From assembly GCF_005860775.1 (NCBI RefSeq), contig NZ_VCHQ01000012.1, positions 1-64,000 on the forward strand: a stretch of DNA of 64,000 bases, written 5' to 3'. Source of the stretch: Klebsiella indica (GTDB lineage Bacteria > Pseudomonadota > Gammaproteobacteria > Enterobacterales > Enterobacteriaceae). A program made the position numbers and the translations under genes. A model generated the notes under the pieces. The model was not told where the DNA came from. It searched no databases and saw only the letters and a program-made list of their open reading frames with translations. Shown piece after piece: positions 57,535 to 64,000 of this stretch. Numbering within the stretch: position 1 is the first letter of the stretch; every line of letters begins with the position of its first letter.

Positions 57535-58713
57535 TTAACGGGGGACCCAACCGAGGGTACGCTGCGCCAGCGCATCGCGAGCCGGGGTAAATAATTCCAT
57601 CGCCATCAGACCGACATTGCGCCCCACGACCAGCGGCGCCCAACGATTGGCGAACAGATGCACCAGACCGTCGGTCACGCCAATCGTGGCGGCTTTGTCG
57701 TCGGCGCGTCGCGCCTGATAACGGCTCAAAAGCGCATAGTCGCCCGGATCCTGACCAACGGCATGCGCCTGCGCAACCATTTCCGCCAGACTCATCACAT
57801 CCCGCAGGCCGAGGTTAAACCCCTGTCCGGCAATGGGATGCAGCGTCTGCGCCGCATTACCCACCAGGGCCAGACGATGCGTAACCGTGCGGGTAGCGGC
57901 AGTCAGCGATAACGGATAAGCGCTACGCTTTCCGGCGTGAGTTATCTGGCCAAGCCGCCAGCCAAATGCCTGCTGCAGTTCATCGCAGAAACGTTCATCT
58001 GACCAGCCGAGCACCTCTTCATGCCGCGACTGCGGATGACACCACACCAGCGAACCGCGCCCCTGCGACATCGGCAGCATCGCCAGCGGGCCATGTCGGG
58101 TAAAGCGTTCGAATGCCTGGCCGTTATGCGGCCGAGCGGTACTGACGTTGGCGATAATCGCCAGTTGTTCATAGGGCTGCTGCTGCCAGCTTATCCCGCA
58201 GCGCGCCCCCAGAGTGGAGCGCGAACCATCGGCCGCCACCAGCAGTTTACCGTTAAGGGTTTCACCATTGTCCAGAGTAAGACTAACGTCCCCCACGCTG
58301 CGGCTAACCTCCGCAACTTTAGCCGGACAGTGCAGCGTGATGCCAGGCGCCTTGCGCAGTTGCGCAAACAGGCGCTGGCCGACATCGTGTAGTTCAACCA
58401 CCTGACCTAGTGCCGCCAGAGCGTAATCCCGGGCGTCAAGCGTCACAAATCCCGCATGCCCGCGATCGCTGACGTGGACGCGCTGAATGGCCGTCGCGCA
58501 GTCGGCAATCTCCTGCCAGATACCGATCCTGGCCAGTTGCTGGCAGGTTCCGGCCGCCAGTGCGATCGCCCGCGCGTCAAAGCCCGGATGCTTCGCGGAT
58601 TCCGGCGCCGATGCTTCAACCAGATGCACCGGCAGATTACCGCCGGTCAGGCGAGAAATCGCCAGCGCCAGCGTCGCACCGGTCATTCCACCGCCAACGA
58701 TCAGTACGCTCAT
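57535..58713 (-). CDS. ubiH: 2-octaprenyl-6-methoxyphenol hydroxylase UbiH
   Basis: 392 residues, a paralogue of UbiI performing the C1 hydroxylation in aerobic ubiquinone synthesis. FAD signatures are IVGGGMTGATLALAIS, VAADGSRSTLG and LVGNAAQTLHPIAGQGFN. Its start overlaps the pepP stop by four bases (ATGA). Confidence 0.95.
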   Translation of the reverse strand: MSVLIVGGGMTGATLALAISRLTGGNLPVHLVEASAPESAKHPGFDARAIALAAGTCQQLARIGIWQEIADCATAIQRVHVSDRGHAGFVTLDARDYALAALGQVVELHDVGQRLFAQLRKAPGITLHCPAKVAEVSRSVGDVSLTLDNGETLNGKLLVAADGSRSTLGARCGISWQQQPYEQLAIIANVSTARPHNGQAFERFTRHGPLAMLPMSQGRGSLVWCHPQSRHEEVLGWSDERFCDELQQAFGWRLGQITHAGKRSAYPLSLTAATRTVTHRLALVGNAAQTLHPIAGQGFNLGLRDVMSLAEMVAQAHAVGQDPGDYALLSRYQARRADDKAATIGVTDGLVHLFANRWAPLVVGRNVGLMAMELFTPARDALAQRTLGWVPR

Positions 58714-60026
58714 AGCTGGCGCGCCGCCGCCATCAGCGCCTCAATATCGTCCGCGTTTTTCACCACACCCGCGGTGAGGTTCTCGTTGCCGTCTTCGGTG
58801 ATGACAATGTCATCTTCGATACGAATGCCGATACCCCGATACTGCGCCGGAACATCAGCATCCGTCGCAATATACAGACCCGGCTCAACGGTCAGCACCA
58901 TTCCCGGTTCAAGAATACGCGAGCGGTCGACGTCATAATTCCCCACATCGTGTACGTCGAGTCCCAGCCAGTGGCTCAGACCATGCATAAAGAAAGGACG
59001 ATGGGCGTTATTAGCCATCAGTTCGTCAATATCCCCTTTCAGTATTCCCAGACGTACCAGGCCGCTAATCATAATCCGCACCACCTGCTGGTTAACCTCA
59101 TTAATTGAGGTGCCGGGGCGATAAAGCTTCAGCGAGGTTTCCAGAGATTCAAGGACGATATCGTAAATCTTGCGCTGCGCCGGGCTGAATTTACCGTTAA
59201 CCGGGAAGGTACGGGTAATATCGCCCGCATAGCCACGGTATTCACAGCCGGCATCAATCAGCACCAGATCACCGTCGCGCAGTTCGCTCTCATTCTCGGT
59301 GTAGTGCAAAATGCAGCCATTTTCACCGCCGCCCACGATGGTGTTATAAGAAGGGAAGCGCGCGCCGTGGCGGTTGAACTCATGGAGGATCTCACCTTCC
59401 AGCTGGTATTCGAACATCCCTGGGCGGCATTTTTCCATGGCGCGAGTATGGGCCAGCGCGGAGATTTCACCGGCGCGTCGCATCACGTCCAGCTCTTCCG
59501 CCGACTTAAACAGGCGCATTTCATGCACGACTGGCCGCCAGTCAATCACCGAGTTCGGTGCCTGCAGATTCTGACGCACGCCTTTACGCAGTTTTTCCAG
59601 CGCGTTAAACACCAGTTCATCGGCGTATGCATATTCGCCCTGGGCAAAATAAATAGCATCAAGGCCATTAAGCAACTGAAACAGTTGCTGATTAATTTCA
59701 CTAAACGCCAGCGCGCGATCGACTCCCAGCTTCGCCGGCGCGGCCTCCTGCCCAAGACGACGGCCAAACCAGATTTCAGCGGTCAAATCGCGAACGCGGT
59801 TAAACAATACGCTGTGGTTGTGCGTTTCATCGCTTTTAATCAGCACCAGCAGCGCTTCCGGCTCATTAAAGCCGGTGAAATACCAAAAATCGCTATTCTG
59901 CCGGTAGGGATATTCCGAATCTGCGCTACGCGTGACTTCCGGCGCGGCGAAAATCAACGCCGCGCTGCCTGGCTGCATCTGCGCCAGCAGAGCCTGGCGA
60001 CGAGAGAGAAATTCCTGCTGAGTCAT
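58710..60026 (-). CDS. pepP: Xaa-Pro aminopeptidase PepP
   Basis: 438 residues, cytoplasmic dinuclear-manganese proline aminopeptidase (M24B). Metal ligands: the two Asp of LIDAGCEYRGYAGDITRTF near 260-271, His in HGLSHWLGLDVHDVG near 354, Glu in VEPGLYI, Glu in GIGIRIEDDI. ATG 60026 has AGGGGG five bases away; the open frame extends far upstream (to 60233) but into ygfB. It follows ygfB. Confidence 0.96.
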   Translation of the reverse strand: MTQQEFLSRRQALLAQMQPGSAALIFAAPEVTRSADSEYPYRQNSDFWYFTGFNEPEALLVLIKSDETHNHSVLFNRVRDLTAEIWFGRRLGQEAAPAKLGVDRALAFSEINQQLFQLLNGLDAIYFAQGEYAYADELVFNALEKLRKGVRQNLQAPNSVIDWRPVVHEMRLFKSAEELDVMRRAGEISALAHTRAMEKCRPGMFEYQLEGEILHEFNRHGARFPSYNTIVGGGENGCILHYTENESELRDGDLVLIDAGCEYRGYAGDITRTFPVNGKFSPAQRKIYDIVLESLETSLKLYRPGTSINEVNQQVVRIMISGLVRLGILKGDIDELMANNAHRPFFMHGLSHWLGLDVHDVGNYDVDRSRILEPGMVLTVEPGLYIATDADVPAQYRGIGIRIEDDIVITEDGNENLTAGVVKNADDIEALMAAARQL

Positions 60027-60054
60027 GACGCCCCCTGAACAATTTAGTGAATAA

Positions 60055-60633
60055 TTAGTGTAGTGTCGGCTTCTGAACTTCCGGCGCAGTAGGTTTTTGC
60101 ATTGAAAACGTATCGTGGCACAACAGCGCTGCAACGCGGACGTACTCGATAATCTCTTCAAGGGACATTTCGAGCTCTTCCTGATCCTCGTCTTCGTCGT
60201 ACCCGAGCTGGGCGATATTGCGCAGATCGTCAATCGCTTCGCCCGCTTCGTCTTTGACTTTATCCAGCTTAGGCTGCGTCACGCCTAACCCAAGCAGAAA
60301 ATGGTTCACCCAGCCCGCCAGCGCATCGGCACGATCGAACACGCTCACCGCCTCGCCATCCGGCAAGTAAAGCTGGAACAAAAAGCCGTCATCTTCCAGC
60401 GAATCACTGGTGGCGGAATGCATGTGACGCAGCGCCTGCGCCAGTTCATGGCCAAAAGCCAGTCCTTCGTTAGTCAGGTCATGCACCAGAGGCTGCCAGC
60501 TGCTGTCCTTGTTGCCGCCACACAGGATCCCACAGATTAATCCGTGCATTTCGGCAGGCGTTAATCCCACCCCTTGTTGGTTCAGTAACTGGTCTACATC
60601 ACTGTAATCAGGCATTTCGTTCTGTATAGACAT
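60055..60633 (-). CDS. ygfB: YgfB family protein
   Basis: 192 residues, the E. coli length. All-helical UPF0149 protein with acidic stretch [14 protein letters not shown] near 155-170 and [17 protein letters not shown] near the start. Its role in Enterobacteriaceae is not known (in Pseudomonas a homologue affects ampD regulation). ATG 60633 matches E. coli. Divergent from zapA. Confidence 0.92.
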   Translation of the reverse strand: MSIQNEMPDYSDVDQLLNQQGVGLTPAEMHGLICGILCGGNKDSSWQPLVHDLTNEGLAFGHELAQALRHMHSATSDSLEDDGFLFQLYLPDGEAVSVFDRADALAGWVNHFLLGLGVTQPKLDKVKDEAGEAIDDLRNIAQLGYDEDEDQEELEMSLEEIIEYVRVAALLCHDTFSMQKPTAPEVQKPTLH

Positions 60634-60734
60634 GCGCATTCGTCATCGTTGGGAGGAATATTCATGATATGCTACCACTTTGGACCCTGGTGAACCAGAA
60701 TAGGACTTGTATCTCCGAACCAGGGTAGCTATAG

Positions 60735-61127
<393 letters not shown>

Positions 61128-61168
61128 CACTTTGCATTTAACTGTGTTAGAGTAATCGCAAGAACAAA

Positions 61169-61352
61169 ATTTCTCTGAGATGTTTGCAAGCGGGCCAGTC
61201 CCCTGAGCCGATATTTCATACCACAAGAATGTGGCGCTCCATGGTTGGTGAGCATGCTCGGTTCGTCCGAGAAGCCTTAAAACCGTGACGACACATTCAC
61301 CTTGAACCAAGGGTTCAAGGGTTACAGCCTGCGGCGGCATCTCGGAGATTCC
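61169..61352 (+). ncRNA. ssrS: 6S RNA
   Basis: 184 bases, the same as E. coli ssrS, from atttctctgagatgtttgc to ctcggagattcc. The 5' and 3' ends pair to form the terminal stem; the central bubble that mimics an open promoter and binds sigma-70 holoenzyme is conserved, with a few substitutions such as ctccatggttgg. In E. coli it is processed from a transcript with fau. Confidence 0.97.
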
Positions 61353-61465
61353 CTTCTTTATCGTTCCATTCCCCGACTTCATTTCCGGCTTATGCCATCG
61401 TGTATTACACTATGCCTGTTTGTATTGTTTGCTCACCATTGTTTGTACACCAATGAGATTCAGGC

Positions 61466-62062
61466 ATGACGCTATTGTCAGATATCCCGTACACCAGGCA
61501 ACACATTCGCCAGCAGATCCGCCAGCGCCGACGCGCGTTAACACCGGAGCAGCAAACACTGTTTGCCCTGCAGGCAGCAGACAGAATGATGGTGTATCCT
61601 CCTGTTTTGCTTGCGCATACGGTCGCAGTATTTCTTTCGTTTGATGGCGAACTGGATACGCAGCCGCTCATTGACCAACTCTGGCGAGCGGGCAAGCGAG
61701 TTTATCTCCCCGTCCTTCACCCTTTCAGTCCGGCCAATCTGCTGTTTTTACACTACCACCCGCACAGTGACCTGGTCGTCAATCGTTTGAAAATCCACGA
61801 ACCCAGACTTGATGTGCGCGATGTGCTGCCCCTCAGCCAACTGGATGTGCTGATTACCCCGCTGGTGGCGTTCGATGCCGTCGGGCAACGCCTGGGAATG
61901 GGCGGCGGATTTTACGACCGGACGCTGCAAAACTGGCGGCAATACCATCTTCAGCCGGTCGGTTACGCCCACGATTGCCAGCAGGTCGAAGCGCTACCGG
62001 CAGAGCAGTGGGATATCCCGCTGCCAGCGGTCATCACGCCGTCAAAAACCTGGATCTGGTAA
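61466..62062 (+). CDS. fau: 5-formyltetrahydrofolate cyclo-ligase
   Basis: 198 residues (E. coli YgfA/Fau is similar). Converts 5-formyl-THF to methenyl-THF with ATP. Signatures: IRQRRRALTPEQQ near the start, the substrate loop LSFDGELDTQPL, and the nucleotide site GQRLGMGGGFYDRTL near 150. Located downstream of 6S RNA as usual. Confidence 0.94.
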   Translation: MTLLSDIPYTRQHIRQQIRQRRRALTPEQQTLFALQAADRMMVYPPVLLAHTVAVFLSFDGELDTQPLIDQLWRAGKRVYLPVLHPFSPANLLFLHYHPHSDLVVNRLKIHEPRLDVRDVLPLSQLDVLITPLVAFDAVGQRLGMGGGFYDRTLQNWRQYHLQPVGYAHDCQQVEALPAEQWDIPLPAVITPSKTWIW

Positions 62063-62136
62063 ATCGGCTTTAATCGCCAGCAGCGCGTTTGTATGAGCGA
62101 GAGAAACGTCAGAATTGCGGTATGAAGCCGAGAGAA

Positions 62137-62157
62137 GGGCAGGTTGCTGACCTGCCC
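62137..62157. terminator. Hairpin between convergent fau and serA
   Basis: Perfect 8-bp stem GGGCAGGT/ACCTGCCC with loop TGCTG. T-tracts on both sides are short. Position between two convergent genes suits a bidirectional transcript end. Confidence 0.55.
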
Positions 62158-62174
62158 GCTGGCAACAAAGGGGA

Positions 62175-63407
62175 TTAGAACAGCAGACGAGCGCGAATAG
62201 TGCCCGGAATGGCCTTCATCGCCTGCAATGCGGTCTGTGCCACATCTTCTTCCGCTTCGATATCGATAACCACGTAACCCATCTGCGGCGTGGTCTGCAG
62301 ATACTGCGCCGCGATGTTAATACCCTGGGCCGCAAAGATCTGGTTAATCGAGGTCAGCACGCCCGGACGGTTTTCGTGGATGTGCAGCAGACGGCGGCCA
62401 CCGTGCAGCGGCAACGACACTTCAGGGAAGTTAACCGCAGAAAGCGTCGAACCGTTATCAGAGTATTTCACCAGCTTGCCCGAGACTTCCAGACCGATAT
62501 TTTCCTGCGCTTCCTGAGTTGAACCGCCAATGTGCGGAGTCAGGATAACGTTGTCAAATTCGCAGAGCGGGGAGTTAAACGGATCGCTGTTGGTCGCAGG
62601 TTCGGTTGGAAATACATCAATCGCCGCGCCCGCCAGATGTTTGCTCGCCAGCACCTCGCACAGGGCCGGGATATCAACGACTGTGCCGCGAGAGGCGTTA
62701 ATCAGCAGCGCGCCCGGCTTCATCAGCGCCAGTTCTTCCGCGCCAATCATATTTTTAGTGGAGATGTTTTCCGGCACATGCAGACTCACAACATCGCTCA
62801 TATTCAACAAATCAGAGAGATGCTGTACCTGAACGGCGTTACCTAACGGTAATTTGCTTTCAATATCATAGAAATAGACGTGCATCCCCAGCGATTCGGC
62901 CAGGATACCCAGTTGGGTACCGATATGACCATAGCCAATAATGCCCAACTTTTTGCCGCGCGCTTCGAAGCTGCCAACCGCCAGTTTGTTCCACACGCCG
63001 CGATGTGCTTTCGCGTTTGCCGCCGGCACTCCGCGCAGCATAAGCAACAATTCGCCAATAACCAGTTCAGCAACGGAGCGCGTATTTGAGAACGGCGCGT
63101 TAAACACCGGAATACCGCGTTTTGCCGCCGCATTCAAATCAACCTGATTGGTACCGATACAGAAACAGCCGACGGCAACCAGCTTTTCCGCCGCCGCGAA
63201 GATCTCTTCAGTCAGATGAGTACGGGAACGCAGGCCAATAAAATGAGCATCACGGATCGACGCTTTCAGCGCTTCGCTATCCAGCGCGCCTTTGTGAAAC
63301 TCGATATTGGTGTAGCCCGCCGCGCGGAGATTATCCACCGCTTTTTGATGTACACCTTCAACCAGCAGAAATTTAATCTTGTCTTTTTCCAGTGATACCT
63401 TAGCCAT
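62175..63407 (-). CDS. serA: D-3-phosphoglycerate dehydrogenase
   Basis: 410 residues, the E. coli length. First enzyme of serine synthesis, feedback-inhibited by serine. Rossmann motif LGIIGYGHIGTQLG near 157, catalytic Arg in INASRGTVVD, His in LTPHIGGST near 290. The C-terminal ACT domain (from about 335) binds serine. Minus strand; rpiA is next, upstream, in the same orientation. Confidence 0.97.
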   Translation of the reverse strand: MAKVSLEKDKIKFLLVEGVHQKAVDNLRAAGYTNIEFHKGALDSEALKASIRDAHFIGLRSRTHLTEEIFAAAEKLVAVGCFCIGTNQVDLNAAAKRGIPVFNAPFSNTRSVAELVIGELLLMLRGVPAANAKAHRGVWNKLAVGSFEARGKKLGIIGYGHIGTQLGILAESLGMHVYFYDIESKLPLGNAVQVQHLSDLLNMSDVVSLHVPENISTKNMIGAEELALMKPGALLINASRGTVVDIPALCEVLASKHLAGAAIDVFPTEPATNSDPFNSPLCEFDNVILTPHIGGSTQEAQENIGLEVSGKLVKYSDNGSTLSAVNFPEVSLPLHGGRRLLHIHENRPGVLTSINQIFAAQGINIAAQYLQTTPQMGYVVIDIEAEEDVAQTALQAMKAIPGTIRARLLF

Positions 63408-63630
63408 TTCCCCGTCCTGTTTTGTCTTAACTGATGTCGTGCGGAACGAAAGTTCTTCTCAGCAACATATCAAAAAAAACTATCGCGGCAATATGAACGT
63501 TTGCGCCAACAACCTGAAGAAATATCACTCAGCGGGAAATGACAGAACAAAACACCATAAAGAAAAAGAAAGACAGACTGTTACTCATGATTTGAGAATA
63601 AATGTGACATAAGTCACCAAAATGAACCTG

Positions 63631-63670
63631 ATAAAAAAATATTGCCGAGGGAGCAGGTTCACTCCCCCGG
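63631..63670 (-). terminator. Intrinsic terminator of rpiA
   Basis: Read on the minus strand, CCGGGGGAG...CTCCCTCGG forms a 9-bp stem with one mismatch-like wobble and is followed by caatattttttt, six bases after the rpiA stop. Confidence 0.8.
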
Positions 63671-63675
63671 TCAGA

Positions 63676-64000
63676 CTATTTCGTGATGGTTTTTACTCCA
63701 TCGGCGGTGCCGATCAGCGCGATATCCGCGCCACGATTCGCAAACAGGCCGACGGTTACCACGCCCGGAATACCGTTGATGGCATTTTCCAGCGCCACGG
63801 CGTCAAGAATCTCCAGGCCATATACATCGAGGATCACGTTACCGTTGTCGGTCACCACGCCCTGACGATACTCCGGACGACCGCCCAGCTTAACCAGCGC
63901 ACGCGCCACGGCGCTGCGGGCCATCGGAATCACTTCAACCGGCAGCGGAAATGTACCGAGAATATCGACCTGCTTAGAAGCATCGGCGATACAGATAAAC
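63676..64000 (-). CDS. rpiA: Ribose-5-phosphate isomerase A, C-terminal part (cut by window edge)
   Basis: The last ~107 residues of RpiA, running to the right edge in frame ([20 protein letters not shown]...). [14 protein letters not shown] and the C-terminus GVKTITK match E. coli RpiA (219 residues). It interconverts ribose-5-phosphate and ribulose-5-phosphate. The start codon is outside the window. Confidence 0.95.
   Translation of the reverse strand, partial: FICIADASKQVDILGTFPLPVEVIPMARSAVARALVKLGGRPEYRQGVVTDNGNVILDVYGLEILDAVALENAINGIPGVVTVGLFANRGADIALIGTADGVKTITK

Noticed and set aside
62063..62174. SibC/IbsC-type toxin-antitoxin RNA between fau and serA, as in E. coli
   Set aside because: The gap is only 112 bases and contains just a hairpin; no Ibs-like small hydrophobic ORF is seen.

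Overview
The window is chromosomal DNA of a member of the Enterobacteriaceae close to Escherichia, Salmonella and Citrobacter. Gene order from glyU to rpiA follows the E. coli backbone (actS, xdhABC ... idi, lysS, prfB, recJ, dsbC, xerD, fldB, cptA, sdhE, ygfZ, trhA, yqfB, bglA, ygfF, gcvPHT, ubiI, ubiH, pepP, ygfB, zapA, ssrS, fau, serA, rpiA). The proteins are recognisable orthologues of E. coli proteins but clearly diverged. A purine-degradation cluster that I recall as absent from Salmonella is present. A Citrobacter species is my best inference; the species cannot be fixed by eye.

Left arm (1-5900): an accessory, AT-rich island beside tRNA-Gly (glyU), the site where E. coli carries ETT2. 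It holds the right end of an IS5/IS903-type insertion sequence, a copy of a ~150 bp inverted-repeat element, an MFS organic-anion transporter, a metallo-beta-lactamase-fold hydrolase, an alpha/beta-hydrolase split by a frameshift at an A7 run, a HAD phosphatase, and a decayed ORF. The transporter and hydrolases all read rightward and look like a small catabolic unit of unknown substrate.

Middle (6055-37252): actS, then about 30 kb of purine and nitrogen catabolism. This comprises xdhABC (molybdenum hydroxylase), the sigma-54 activator gene ygeV, the ygeW-ygeX-ygeY-hyuA-yqeA run (carbamoyltransferase, diaminopropionate ammonia-lyase, peptidase, hydantoinase-like enzyme, carbamate kinase), the molybdenum-hydroxylase maturation genes yqeB/yqeC/mocA, the ygfK-ssnA-ygfM-xdhD redox/amidohydrolase operon, and xanQ, guaD, ghxQ and uacT (purine uptake and guanine deamination). 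Purines would enter through three permeases, be deaminated and hydroxylated, opened, and salvaged as ammonia, carbamoyl phosphate/ATP and C3 acids. Three good -24/-12 promoters lie before xdhA, ygeW and ygfK and share an octamer in their upstream regions, which fits coordinated control by YgeV. Relative to E. coli K-12, ygfS and ygfT are missing between ghxQ and uacT.

Right arm (37383-64000): ordinary housekeeping genes, including prfB with its programmed +1 frameshift, the glycine-cleavage operon gcvTHP, a ubiquinone hydroxylase/pepP operon, 6S RNA and serA; rpiA runs off the right edge. An RpiR-type regulator sits beside bglA. ERIC, REP and the ~150 bp inverted-repeat elements are scattered between genes.
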